Translations under genes and position numbers: made by a program | Shown here: one piece after another, positions 21,101-33,899 of the stretch | Position numbering within the stretch: position 1 is the stretch's first letter | Layout: the number at the start of each line of letters is the position of its first letter | Notes under the pieces: model-generated | Databases searched by the model: none | What the model saw: the letters and a program-made list of their open reading frames with translations, nothing else | What the model was told of the DNA's origin: nothing | Assembly (NCBI GenBank): GCA_905221605.1 | Contig: CAJNDS010000443.1 | Coordinates: 1-64,000, forward strand | Source: Symbiodinium natans | Lineage: Eukaryota > Sar > Dinophyceae > Suessiales > Symbiodiniaceae | Length of the DNA: 64,000 bases | Direction: 5' to 3'

Positions 21101-24100
21101 CCTCTCAGCCGCAGCGGCACTTGGGCAGCGCCCGCTGCGGCGGCGCTCTGTGCCCAGTTCTCAGCCGCCCCGTTGCCGTCCAAAGTTTGAGGCCCTGGAG
21201 TTTCGTGGCTGGGACTTGAGGAAGTTGGCGAACATTAGTATGCTGTCAGCATCCTCTGCCTGGTGCCGGGTGTTTGTTGGCCGGATCCATGATTCTACTG
21301 TAGGAGTTTTGAGACGCAAGGCCCAGGGCCAGAGGGTCCAGGCTTGGCTGGCTGGGTAACGGATCGATGCACCGTAGAAGGGTGTGCACTTCCAGGAAAC
21401 CTCTCCCCTCACCGAGAAGTCCGAAGCCTCAAGCCACGCTGCCCAAATTTGTCCAAGCCCTGGGCCCTGGCCATCCTTTCCCCATAAAGCAGTTAAGACC
21501 CTGGTTCCCAGACGCTCCTCGCCCTCATCGATGGTCTGGTGCACCATCTGGCGTTGCGTTGAGGGCTTCGAGATACGTTGAGGCTAAGGGCCCACTACCG
21601 CCGGCTGCGGCTTACTCGCTGGGTCCCTTATGTGTTAGTTGCCGACGCGTCCAGTCCGATGCTGTTGAATAGCTGTCCATATGCGTCGGGGCTTGATCAT
21701 TTAGACCCTTGCCTCATTTCAGAGACTGGGCTTGGGGCCTAGGGTGTCGTGCTCTCCGGAAAGTGCCTTGCGCGCAGTACGCCGAGCCACTTGCACGTTG
21801 TCCTCAGCCGCCAATGGGTTGTGAAGAGAGGTGGGTCTGTGACATGCGTGAACTTCAGGAAACTTTGAACCAGTGTCTTGAAAGGCATGGCTACCTTCTT
21901 GGATGTCCCAGATGCTGCACTATAGGCTACTAGTTACACTAGCTCTGGTAGCCAAGGCAACCGATGGCGCTAGCAAATGCAGTCCAAGTTGCTACGCCGC
22001 AGTAAATCCACTCGGTCTTTTTGTTGGTGATGCCTCATGCATGGACAATTTGCACGCTACACACGGCCTTGGCAGGGCCTGGCCCACGCGGTACTGGGAA
22101 AACAGCCTTTAAGCTGCAAAGTCCTAAAGAGATCTAAAAAATCCTGACTAGCTTGCGATCCAAGGGACGGCTCAGGAAGTTCGTCTCAATGCCCTCAAAC
22201 AGAGTGCTTGATGGCATTGCAAGAAATGAAGTGCAAGGAAGCGGCTAGCAGCTGACATGAGTGCGTTTACGGCAGAGAGTTTCGACACTCTGCGAAGTGC
22301 CGCGCTCCAGGGCCTCAGGAGCATCGATGAGCTTCCCACGCTCTCGGAGCATCTTGGCAGCCTTGTTCGGGCTGGGCTATGAACATCTGTCGGAGCTCGT
22401 GAAGGTTCAGAGTTGAGGGGGGTCAGACCCGATATACGCGATCGGCGAATGTCTAGCCTGACCATAGCAGCCCAACCTAGGATGGGGTCAGATCGCATCC
22501 AGGCAGCATCCGCGTCCGTGTTGGCCTGGGCTAAGACATGTCAATCAAGAGCTCACGCACGTGAGCTCATCAGGTTTACAGCGATAGTGACTCAAAACTT
22601 CACTCTTAGCCCATGCGATACTGTAGTATATTGGTGCCTGTTTGTCCCGGAAGTTCTTGCGCGGCCCAGTTGCGATGTTCTGTGTCTGTGGCTTCGGCAC
22701 GTCGGCCCGGTGAGGGACACCACGGGCAATGCGAAGGTTCCTGGCCGGCACAAGATGTGAACTACAGATGTGCAAACAGGGCCCGGTAGCAAAAGAAGCT
22801 CCGAAACAGGCTCCACGGGTACCTCCAGGTGTCCTCCACCTCCTCTTCTTCCTGCAGCACCGGTGCAGATAGCAGCGACTTCAGTCGGGAAGCCCCGGAA
22901 TGCGACTCTCCGCCAAAACCTCTACAGGCACAAGGTCTGCTTGAAGATGCGATGGGCCCCTTCAGAAGAATCTTTAAATTTATCTCAAGCCTTAAAACCC
23001 TTTTGTAAACTACCAAACAAGCATTCGAGAAAAACTGCTGGGCTCCTCAATAACGGCGCCCTCATCGTCCGTCTCTTCCACGCACTCCTCGATCGGGCCT
23101 GGCACGCTATGGTGACACTGACGTCCTGCAGAACGATGACAACTTCCCATTGCGCTCTTCGCATCTCCGCCCGCAAGTGTGGCCTCTCACCTCACCCGTT
23201 CTGGCCGATGTGCGCGACTCCGTCCTCAGGGCTTCGCAACGATAAAGTGCTCGAGGCAATTGTGCCTGCGGAAAGATCAGAGCCCTCGAATTATCCATAA
23301 TTAATTCCATAATCATGAAACCTGAATCCGAAAGGAGGAGAGGTTGAGATGAGACGAGAGAAGGATGAGAGAAAGAGATGACTTAGGTGTCCCCACAATC
23401 ACCCTAGGGCCCGTGCCGGAGCTGCTGGCGGGTGTCGAGCCTCCTGAGACAATTAGACACGGCCCTTTTTTTTTGCCTTTTCGCCAAAAAGATGTTTTTT
23501 GAGTGCCACCTTGAGTCCATTGCTAACTCTACTAAAGACTCAGTCTAATACTCCGTGGTTTAGGTGAGCTGAGGATTCAGTTCGGGACTGAGTGGAGCTG
23601 GGTGCTTGCAGGGACTCGGCAGGGACAGGTCAGACTTGCGCAGGACTTTCCCGGAGCTCTCGCCAGTACACGAGTGTTGACTTTCGTCGAAACTTTAATT
23701 GATCTCAAAGATTGCAAGTTCCTTTCGCCCGCCTGTTCGCGAATCTTTCACGGATTTCGCGCATGTTCACATGGCATGGAGATGTAGATTGTACACAGCT
23801 CCTTGCAAGATTCTTGCAAGGACATTTAGATCGACACCCAGTTCGATTCCCTTGGGGGCGATGAATTCCACATCAACCAAAGCTGGTTTTGTACTTGGGC
23901 AAACTGCCATCTCGCACTGTGGGGACAACAAACCGTTACAACCCCACACATGCACGCAACTCGGCCTTATCGTCGTAGCGCCCGTCACCGAGGCGCTGGT
24001 GGCTGCCGAGGCGCTGGTGGGGGGTCGCGGGGATGGGGAGCCTGCGCCATGCAGACAAGGACTCTACTAGCGACAGACGATAAGACTTTGAATGCGATTG

Positions 24101-27100
24101 TCAGACACACTCACACACTCCTGTGTGGCCTGGCCTTGGGCCATCTGGGCTTCATCAAGGAGCTCGCCGCTGGGGTCCTCGCTCTGGGTAGTCAATGTGT
24201 TCAGATGTTTTCAGGCCTCTCCCGTGCCGGAATGACCAAAAAGGAGCTGCAAGGCTTAGCCAGCCTCGCCAATCTCTTCCAACGACGCTTGGGCAGGCAG
24301 CTCATCCCGGTTGGCTTCCTCGCATGCGCAGTTAAAGGAAGCGTCCCAGCTCAGCAGAATGAGGAAGGTGTAAGGAGAAAGCAGAGAGAAGCCCTTGAGC
24401 ACCTTTGAAGCACAGCTCAGCATACAGCGCAAAAATCCCCCAAGGTGCGCAGGATCCCTGGACGGACTCTCAAAGCCTCCTGACCCACTGACCCAGGCCC
24501 CACAATCCCAAAAGCGCCTGCGCTTCAGCCGGGCGCTCGAAGCTGTGGCCCTCACCGCGGAGGTGGCCTTTGACATTTGAGCTCTGAGACCCAAGCCTTT
24601 AATAAGTACGGGGCACCTGTCATTTTCTCCTCGGATCCTCCCGGACTAGACACTATTGCTGACTTTGCTGGTATCAGCTGCTATTGCTGTCGGATGGGGG
24701 GTCGGATCTGCAGGTTGAAAGCCACCGGCCTACGCCCACAGAGGTCACAATTGCCACATTGCCGTCTCCGGTGACCTGAAGCAAATTGAAATGCCCAGAA
24801 TTCATGTTGAGGCTGTTTTTGCCGAATCTCATCAGCAGTTGGCAGTTGCAATTTCAGCACATGCTGCCAGCTTAACAATGACAATCCTCAACTTGAACTA
24901 GAGCCTACTACAACGCTTGCACCTTTCTCAGCGCATGGCTCCCCGAATGGCGCATCCACGAGGGGCATCCACCATCGCACTGGGGTTCACCGTCCAATCG
25001 TAGTAGCCTGGTGCGGCGGAACTTGCAGCAAGTTGAGTACGCGTGGCTCACACGGGAAACTACGAGAAGGGCTGCTGCGGCCTGCATGGTAGCGCGTGAT
25101 GGCTCGGAAGTCACCCTGGTCCAGGACCTGGCAAGTTTTGAGAAACTGCCCGGCTGCAGGGAGGTGCTTGAGGGTCTTTGGGGAATGCCTGCCTCTTCGG
25201 GCCTGCAAAATCCGCCCTCGCCTTGCCTGGCTGTGCTCATGTGGCACATGCTCCAAGGCTTCTGGCCGGTGGGCCAGGCGCTCCTGAGAAGGCCCGGAGC
25301 TAAGGCGAACTACAACATCACTGCACAGAGTGCAATTGCCGATGTTGGACAATGCAGATCTCTTGAACAATCTACGGGTCAGTAAAGGCGAGACCCACAT
25401 CCCCCACATCCCCCACCAACCACCCCAGCACCTCCACTCCGACCATGTCTGCCGCGAGACCACCGAGGATTCCCAGCGGCATCACAGGTGCACCTTAGGC
25501 AACTTCTTTGGAGCACGAAGCCGAGGGTTGCTGTGTGTTCGGAGCGAAGGCATGCCTCAAAACTCTCCTGCAGTTCTCTCCTAACTCAACCAGCGCATGT
25601 AGATCTGGCTGAGCTCAGGAGTCAAAGTAGCCTCAGGAAGCTCTAGAAACGACTACTGCTGCTGAGGAACCGCGGAAGTCCATCACAGCGCCCGTCCTGG
25701 CGCGAGCACCCGGGCATAATCTGCTTGCGTTTCGCTCTCCACACCGGGGTCACTTCAGGGTCTCATCATGTGTAGGGGACGGGTGAGGCACACTTGGAAT
25801 CAGCCCGGTACCCCGTGACGTCATCGGCCTCCTCTTTCTCGGCGCCACCTCCTTGCGAAAGCAGTGTGGGGCAATACTGCGGCCAGACCATGCTTGCCAA
25901 CTGCTTAGCCGGTTAACGCCGGGCCTAAGGCCATCGAATTCCACCGACCCCTCCATGAACGGGTGCTCTGTGCGCCCGGTGCCTCATCCACCACCTTCAC
26001 AATCTCGGTACTGGGAGGCCGCTCTCCCAGCACATCCTGGCTCTGTCATGTTTGGACGCGCTTCGGGCTTCGGATCCCTTTTGGGCTTAGAGGGACCGCA
26101 ATGGTCATCTTCAAAATGCCATGTGGGCCCAATCGCAGGCTCTGACTCAGCTTTCGTAAGCTGGCTGCAAGTGAACGAATGGGTTTCGGACTTCTTCAGG
26201 AGAGGGCTTCTCAAATATCAGATTATGCCCCCCATTGAGTGCCCGATCAACCGACACTGTGCCCCGGCGCCTCGTCCTCGGGACTGAACCTGGGCTGAAG
26301 AACAGCAGTGCGGCACATGTGGATCAGGTCACACGAATGAGTGTTTGGTACTCATTTTGAACTCTATTGAGCTCCCCATTCTCACAGTGTGCTGTGTGAT
26401 GCTGTTTGCAACATTCACCTGAGGTCACCTAGTTGGGAGCTTTCGGATGCCAGGGCTCAATCCTGTGATGCTGAGAGCTTGTGAGCAGCTGGGGGTGCAG
26501 CGTGTACAACTCTTGCAGAAGTAGCTCATCCTCTTCCTGTGCGGCTTGGCGCCGGTTGCGTCATTTGGCTCTGGTAACGCCACCGACCTCTGATCACCTA
26601 GTGCAAGGTAGAGCCCAAGGCTGTACCACACCGCTACACGCTTCCCCCTGAACCCAGCCCCCAGAGCAGCAAGGAAGGCTACGCTGTCTCTTCGCGGTCC
26701 AGCGTGGTGCTCTTGGTAAATCCGCTGGCCTTCGAACCTTGGAGGCACAGCCGCTTTGTCCCACATCGGAAACTGGGAAACTGCGAAGCTGCACCATGCC
26801 TTGGGAGCTCCGCATGGTACTGTCGAGTGGGTGTGTGCCTCAGCTCGGGTTGTTGCTAAATTCCAGTCATTTCTCATTGGCAGGGGAACAAAGACTAGAC
26901 ATGAATCAGGTGTTGCCGCTCTCAACGACCCGCGCACCGGCGCCGGCCATTGTGCAGCTAAAAGTGTTTGCGCTTGTCTATCCTGAAGTACATTTTTGTT
27001 TCGAAAGATTTGCTTCGGGGAGCATTGCGAAGTTTTGGAAGCGTTTGCCAATGCACTTCTGTACATTCGCAAATTCTGTCTTTTTGCAACGTTTGTCGCT

Positions 27101-29150
27101 TCATTGTTGCGAAACGAGCGAATTGAGGCCTCCGAGATTCTTGCAAGGGCTTTCTTAAAAGATTTTCCTATCTTTTGGGGGCACTCTGACTGTTAAGCCA
27201 CAGCTTTGTCGCAAGTAAGCCAAGCTTGCTGAGAGATTTGCTGTAAATGGGTTAAGTCTTTGTGGTGTGGGGCTATGGCCTCGAAAGCGCTCTGAGAGCT
27301 CTGTCAGTCACATACACACCATTCCAGGCATCACAGCCAACCTCTCTAAACAGAATGCTTCGGCGGTAGCGGGTGCGGAGCTTTGGTTGGTCCAGGGTTG
27401 AGATGCGATGAGCCGGACGAAAAATGCCCCGAAACTGCCAAAGCATCGGGATACATCTGCATGAACAACCTGCACCCAAGGACTGAGCAGAAAGCTGGGG
27501 CTCCAGCCCAGCTTCTCATGTTTCACACCGCGTGCCCACACCTCCATGGGAACCTGCACTTGGGAGCTGGGACTGGAGGACCCGAAACCCAGGCCCGAGC
27601 CGCGGTAATCCTGCAACCGTATGGCAACCTCGTGGTGGACCTTTCTGAAATCCACAGAGATGGACCTATAGGCACCCTGACATCGCCGGGCACCCTCTCC
27701 ACGTGTGCTGCAAAGCCCACGAGGACATCTCCATGTCCAGCACTGCTGTCCATGTCTGGCCTGAAAGTCACTTTGCTGCCGGCTGTAAGCTCTTTGCCCT
27801 GACATCGATGCTTCAAGAGTGTTGTCACGCATGGATTCCTGACAATGTCAGGTATCAGTCCGGGACAGCCGGAGGAAGGCCACAGTGGAACAAGGCTGGG
27901 GGAAGAATACCTTCCAAGTCGGCACAGGCTCAACGAGTGCGCTTGCAAGTGGCATGGCGTGGCATAGCCCACCTCGCGGAGCAGGTGCAGCGCCGAGGAC
28001 CAGAACCGCACTGTATCGTCTTTACCTGGCATTCGAAACATCTCGGAGCAACTCCTGTCCAGTGCTATCTCGCTTCGCAACAGGCAGGCAATAATAACCC
28101 TGGGTGTATGCCCTGGGGCTTCCCTGGATCTCTGCACCTACAGACACAAAGATCTCGATGGGAAGCAAGTAATCGACCTGCGGTACCAGGCTCCACTTGC
28201 TTTACCAGCTAGGAGCACTGAACGTGCTTGCATGGTTGATGCACACCTAGTGCTTCTTTGCAAAACAAAGCATCCAGAGAGGTCGTGTTGGCCTGCAGCA
28301 CAGGCCCGCCATGAGATGCCTGCGACGAAAACACCTGCAAGCAAGTCTACCACAGGCAAGAAAAGATCATCGAACCATTTTCCGGTACAGCCTTTTTCGT
28401 ACAGCATGGCAACGTTCGAGAACAGCGCATGCGCCGACTCACTTTGCCAGAAGCCCGACAGAACTGAGCAGAAATGCAGCGAATCAGTGCCAAAACCCAT
28501 CCCAGAATCCATCGTCTTCCAATCCTTGCTCGAAGACGTGCCTCAACGTCAGGCGACGACCACGGGAACTCCACCTTTTCGTAAGACGAAGGCCGAATGG
28601 TTAAGGCTCCAGGAGATGTGCGGTATCCGGGTGAAGTGGGCTGCTTGTGCCCCGAGATCTGTGCCATCAACCTACGAACCCTCCCTCCACACAACAAAGC
28701 AACCCCCAGACCAACTCTGAACCCCTTCTCTAACCGAAGCCCTGAAATCCTTGATTAAATTAAAGCACAGCCGGATACAGCAGGGACCCCCGGCCGTCTC
28801 CAAGGCGCCCCGGGAGTTGCCCAAAGTCACACCCAGCAGCTGCGAAGGGTCCTGAGAAGAACGCAGGGAACTCCAACAAGGAAGGGAACTTCGGGGCGGA
28901 GTCGCAGGTGGCACTCAGAAAGCTGTCACCCCTACAGCGTGAATGGGAGTCGACTCTGAGCCAGTCAGCCGGTCCCTCTCCGGTTCTGCATTTTCAGCCA
29001 CAAAGGGTCGTGCTTCTAGTGGGAGAGCTAATGCAAGCAAAAAGGTATGCCTTTGTACATCTTTGCACACCGCAGGTGATGGAGCACAGTGCCCAAATGG
29101 CATCATGCATTCTACACCTGTACTATACATGCAACAAACTAATTATCTTC
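18200..29150. other. About 11 kb without a resolved gene; scattered candidate exons
   Basis: Fragments that read like protein and have AG|G borders occur on the minus strand: about 19,470-19,400 (KRAEELRMVGEAFAAEIN), about 20,280-20,200 (EILNRANICKVFMSSS), about 23,099-23,030 (EECVEETDDEGAVIEEP) and about 24,776-24,715 (VTGDGNVAIVTSVGVGRW). On the plus strand, 22,257-22,382 is a 41-codon ATG frame (SFDTLRSAALQGLRSIDEL), and longer frames lie at 23,950-24,408 and 28,232-28,720. None can be assigned to a family or linked into a gene. The spacing suggests at least two further multi-exon minus-strand genes. Confidence 0.35.
19930..19957. repeat. Triple GGCACACAC repeat
   Basis: Three consecutive copies of a 9-10 bp GGCACACAC(C) unit. 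Confidence 0.75.
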
Positions 29151-29157
29151 AGGAGCC

Positions 29158-32100
29158 TCACACCACGATCGTCACCGATTCGGCCACAGCCTTTCGTGCC
29201 TTCATCGCCTTGAGTATGTTGGAGTAGTTCCAGGTCAAGTCCTGTGGGGCTTGGCCACTGGAGTCGGCGTTGGGGATTGGGGATGCGAACGCGTGTTGAA
29301 AGCTGAATTCTCACTTACGCACCGGGGACTCCTTGGCAGACTTGAGCTCGCCGGAATTGCGGTCGATCTGCTCGTTCATGTGCATTCCGTTCGTCAGGTA
29401 CTTCTTCATGAGAAGCCTGGGTGAGCGCAGAGATGGAGCAGGGTCTACTCCGACTTGTACAGTATGGCTGCATCCACTGCCACTACGACCGAACTCCCCA
29501 AGTTGTCACGGGGCAGAAGCGCATCGCCGGCCCCGAGCAGGTTTTGCGGCGTCGGCTCGCGGCCCAGGAGGTCGGTGAGAAGCTTCTTCGCCTGCAAGAA
29601 ATCACCAAGAAAACAACCCGTGCAGCGTGCAGAGACAACGGCAGAATCAGCTGGGGTTTGTGGGTTCCGGCCTCTGCAGATGGCTGTGAGTGAGCAGCAG
29701 CCGCTGCCTCGCGGAAAAGACTTACAAGTACTAGCAAAATCCCTGCCAAGAGAATAAGAATCAAGCAGAAGCTCTCGTTGCCGCCTGGCGGTACAGCAGC
29801 GTGGCTGCAGAGGCGGTCAGCAGCACCCAAGGATTCCTCGCGAAGGCATCGGCTGCAGCTTGCAGCAACACACGTCACGCACCTTCACTTTTCACAAAGC
29901 CCGCAGCAAACCCTCCCCTTAACGTCATCCATGCCACCCCCCGTCGTAGCTGTCACCCTCGTAGCGGCCGAAGAGGACGCCGGGCATCCCCTTCGATGCT
30001 GCGTCCTGGTTGATGGCATAACCTGGAGCTGCGGCAAAGGGAAAAAACGAACGCTGAGACCTCGCGAAAACCATCCCAACCCAACTCTGAACTGCATCTC
30101 CAGGTCTTGAAACACATCAAAGCCACTCCGGCAGAAGAGGCTGCTGAGCTCCGACAGCGTGGCAGCGACCTCCTTGCTCAGGGGCGCGAAGACTCCTGTT
30201 CCAGCGCACGGAGGAGATTTCGTAGCAGGTCACGTGTCAACACGTAACGCGGCCCCATGACCGAGTGCGAGCTTGGATGAAGCTTAGCATGTCACAGTGT
30301 GGCAAAGTCTCCGTCATCCATGTCTCCCACATTGAACGCCTCGATCACTGCTGTGTCCTTCCAAGTTGCCAGACAGAAGAGAAGTGCGACGCAAAGACTG
30401 GAGCTTTTCTCGCAACCGAGGAGGCCAGAAAGCCGTCCTTGCGGCGGTTGGAGGACTCGAAGACGTAGCCAGACGAGTCGATGTGGGACGACAACTTGCT
30501 GCCTCGACACCACTAGCGCGCACGTCTTCCGAGCGAAACTGGCATTCAGCAACTCGAGTACTTAGACCAGCAAGGTTGCTCAGAGTGCTCGCCGCCGCAC
30601 TGTAGTTGGACGCCCGCCCCTCGTCGCCGACGGACTTAGCGAAGGCTGCGCCTTGCATCAGTGCCTGCGCGGGGAACAGCTTCTTCGGGTCACGTTGGGC
30701 AATTGTTGGGTCCCACAGCATGTCACAGCTGCTCGCTCACGTGCCGGCGCCTTGCGCATGGTGTACCGGTTCCAGAAGAAGTCGGGAGAGCGAACCTCCT
30801 CCCAGAGGTCACAGGTCTCGCTCTCATAGTTCCCCGCCACCCAGTCCAGGTTCTGCTTCCTTGGGCGCTGCAAAGACTCCAAACATCACAAAAATATCAC
30901 AACAGACCTCTCCATTCATCGAAAGGAAAAAATCCATGCATGGGGGTACCCTCATGGCCGACCTAAACCGCTCGTAGGGCCCGAGGCTCACCAGGGCCCA
31001 AACGCGGTCGCGGATAGCGGGCTTCAGCCCCGCGTAGGCCATGGCGGTGATGGCGCGGAGCCCTGGATGGGATATCTCGGGGAGGTCCAACGGCAGAACG
31101 CTCACAAATACTCAGACTCAGGAATGCACTCAGGATACTCACAGACATAGTGCTGATGTGGATCCCACCTGGCCCATCATTCTGTGGTCGACACCAGCCG
31201 CCAGTGAAAGGAGTGCCCTCTGGGATGAGGTACTTCCTGAAAGCACCGCGAGGGAAGCTCCTATGTGCCCTACACTCTAGCTGCCGTCCCAGGCTCGGCT
31301 CCACGAGGATGTTGATGTTGTTGGGGTCCGGTTGGTTCTGGGATCCTTGGAGCATTCCGCTGCTCACCAAGCCAATGGAAGCAGAGAATGCGAGCAATTT
31401 TTGGAAGCAGCAGAACGCTTGAAACCCTTCTGCTGCAATGCCCACAGCAACACCCTGCCGCCCACCCAAACATGCCCAAGCAGCCCAAACAGACTCATGC
31501 CAAGGATCTCTCCAACCAAGAAATCCAGGCATCCATCTTCGCCTCCATGTCCTGCAATCGGATGAGCTCCCCTTTCCAAAGCCCTCATAGCTGACTCACA
31601 ACGCCTCCCTGAAGCATCGAGCCTGATCCCTAAACCGAAGCGCGTGTCCTTCAGGGAGCCCTTCGACTGCAGGTACGCGTTCATGCTCAGAGCGCCATCG
31701 CGCGCCCAGGCAAAGTAGTAGTCCTGGGCACGGAGGGTGCGGAGGTGCAGCACATGAGCACAGAAATTGCCACGCGCATGCACAATGCTACAAAGGCCTG
31801 TGGGCTTGGAGGTGCCCCTGCCGTATGCAGGACCGACAACACAAGAGACCCCCCAGGTTCACGGGCTGTATGCCATGCTCTCCAGCCCCAGCGTACGTGC
31901 TCCATTGAACCCCCAAGTTCCTTGAATTGATAAACCCTGGCTTCTTCGTTGTGGCTGATCTGCCAAGGTTCACCTCCAGGGCCAGTTGCATGATCGGGCG
32001 AAGCCATGACCTCGCCAGTGCCCTCTGCGTCGAGGTTCGCTTCGAAGTACTTCAACACCTAAGTCATGTACTCGTACTGAAGCTGTCCGAAGCATTGCCA

Positions 32101-32630
32101 TGTTCTGACAGCATATGCCGTGCCCCGATTATGCCACGTCGGGCCTCTTCGAGCTCAGCATCCGAAAAGGGAGCCTTGGGGTCGGCTCCGATCTTGCAGG
32201 TCTGGACTTTCTTGTCGCTGAAGAAGCACCAGGGCAGGTTCTCTGGATTGGGATCCACAGGAGACCAGCAACAGCCAGCCGCCGTGCAGGAGCCCTCGTC
32301 CATCCTGCGCTTGCCCAGAAAAAGTCACGAAGCGCGATGCGCCTACTCCGTACCGCAGCCTGACATCCAAAACATGAACTCCACCATTGACCATCACCAC
32401 AACAACGGAAGGAAACATGGAAGAACCAGAATGGCAAGGTCCACGTAGTCAGATGTAGTAAGTTACCAGTAAGCAAGATGGCACAACGTGTTTGGGGACC
32501 AAGGCGGACCAAGCGTCTTCTGGCAGTCGACCCGATCCGTGGGGGCAATCTCCGTACATCCTTCAGAAGCCCAGGCGGGAAGGACGAGGAGGCTCGATGC
32601 GCCGAGGGCCTTCAGCATCTTCAGGGCCAT
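29158..32630 (-). CDS. Secreted trefoil-GH15 glucoamylase, complete, 18 exons, about 498 aa
   Basis: Releases glucose from the non-reducing ends of starch-like glucans outside the cell or in a vesicle. Exons: 32630-32515, 32304-32145, 32058-31972, 31723-31649, 31551-31501, 31337-31297, 31236-31169, 31062-30963, 30859-30751, 30664-30568, 30502-30417, 30357-30312, 30195-30127, 30022-29938, 29836-29785, 29591-29515, 29416-29323, 29241-29158 (TGA). The sum is 1,497 nt, a multiple of three. The order is: signal peptide MALKMLKALGASSLLVLPA; a P-type trefoil with six Cys (VDC, GSC, GCCWSP, PWCFF); then GH15 blocks ASPDHATGPGG, DYYFAWARDGALSM, FTGGWCRPQNDGPGLRA, DLWEEV (general acid region), RYEGDSYDGGNPW, AGDALL, GMHMNEQIDRNSG (general base region) and DLTWNYSNIL. 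No starch-binding domain follows. Introns are 59-248 nt with GT, GC and GA donors. Intron 5 has two equivalent placements, and intron 2 could also end differently (see findings). Confidence 0.93.
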
Positions 32631-33342
32631 CACCGCAGGACAGCTCGGGTTCGTCACTGGTGGCGTCTGGTCTGGTTCAAATGGCAGAAATGGCTTTGGA
32701 GCCGTGGTGCCAGCGGTCTCTTCTGTGCCCCTCTCTCCCCGGACTTCTTACCCAAGGTTCCGACCCCACTCTCCCCCCAAGACGTGACAAGCAACAAGCT
32801 GGACACTCCACGCCCCAAAGAGACAGCTTAGCTCTCCTCCGGGCGTTGGAAATGGACTTGCTCCTCGCCTTGCTCGAGATTCGCCTGCACTCAACCAGAG
32901 ACTGCCAGAAAAGCCGATGAAAACATGGGAAAACTCGCTCGCAATATCCTCATTGGTGCATAATTGAAGCCTCCTGCGCCGGCTCCGGGGGAGCAAGGTA
33001 GGGCGTCAGGCACGAGAACTCCGGAAGAACTGGGCGGACAAGCCAGGTTGGAACAGGAGAAGAAGTGTGTGGATTTGATAGGCCTTAGAGTGGATGCTAC
33101 AGGTAGCAATGTTTGCCGAAGCTGAGCACACTGAGAATGCGCAGAAACGTCAAGCACCTGGCGCAGCCGGAACAGGATACGGCTGTCCTCAGCCTGCATA
33201 GGACAGCTACGGCTCGTAACAGGAGGGCATCGGACGCGATACTGACTTTGGCAAAGCCCTGGTCCCCAGCACACGTTCAGAACGTGGCTCTGGAGCAAGA
33301 TATGAACGAGGTCATTCATTCAGATGCCGATGCCTGACATAC

Positions 33343-33888
33343 TTTCAAGCCATTCTTCGTGTCGATGGTCAGGATGAGGTCGGCCACAGACTTCACGAAC
33401 TCGATGGCATAGTCGTGGCGCCTGCACCCCGGAGCACTTTTCTGCTATCCCATGGAAGAGGAGATCATCCCCGACAGCCCCCCCAGATGCCCCAAAAGTC
33501 ACGGCGCCTCCATCGGCTGTAGAGCTTCAGCTGCGGCCCGCTGGGCGGAAAGGGCCGCTGTCCAGGCGTCTCAGCTCAGGGGATGTCACAAGCGGGGTGA
33601 TGGCAGGGGAGGGCGTGCAAGAAAGAACGGAAAAGCCAAGAAAAAAAGCTGCAGGCAAAAAGCCGACTTGGAACGGTTAGCTGAGGTCAAGGCCCTGGAT
33701 TCCTCCAGAGCAGCCTCGTGCTCCTGAATTCTTTTGACTTGTGGGACTTCTCTGGATTCTTACAGCGCCCCTCACATTGTGTACTGCCTACAGGAGTTAA
33801 AAACAGCAGTTGGCCTCGGCACACTTGCAGAAACAGCAAGTTTGTTCCCGGCGTCCTTCTCGATTTCTGCCAAACGCCCATCCGCCTC
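33343..33888 (-). CDS. Coiled-coil protein, four linked exons, unrecognised
   Basis: Four exons join in phase on the minus strand: 33888-33838 (EADGRLAEIEKDAGNKL), 33723-33682 (EHEAALEESRALTS), 33540-33506 (RAAAEALQPMEA) and 33421-33343 (RHDYAIEFVKSVADLILT and on to NGLK). The first three are rich in Glu, Ala and Leu with heptad-like spacing, so a coiled coil is likely; the fourth is a mixed hydrophobic helix. Donors are GC at 33837, 33681 and 33505 and GT at 33342. The exons lie about 0.7 kb upstream of the glucoamylase start on the same strand, so they belong to the upstream gene, whose other exons I could not identify. Function unknown. Confidence 0.6.
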
Positions 33889-33899
33889 CTACAGGTACT

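Noticed and set aside
26425-27072. 215-codon minus-strand ORF
   Set aside because: No motif, overlapping frames on the other strand of similar quality, start codon not ATG-supported by context; treated as chance.
27523-28137. 205-codon minus-strand ORF and the overlapping plus ORF
   Set aside because: Both strands are open over the same bases and neither shows family motifs or exon borders.
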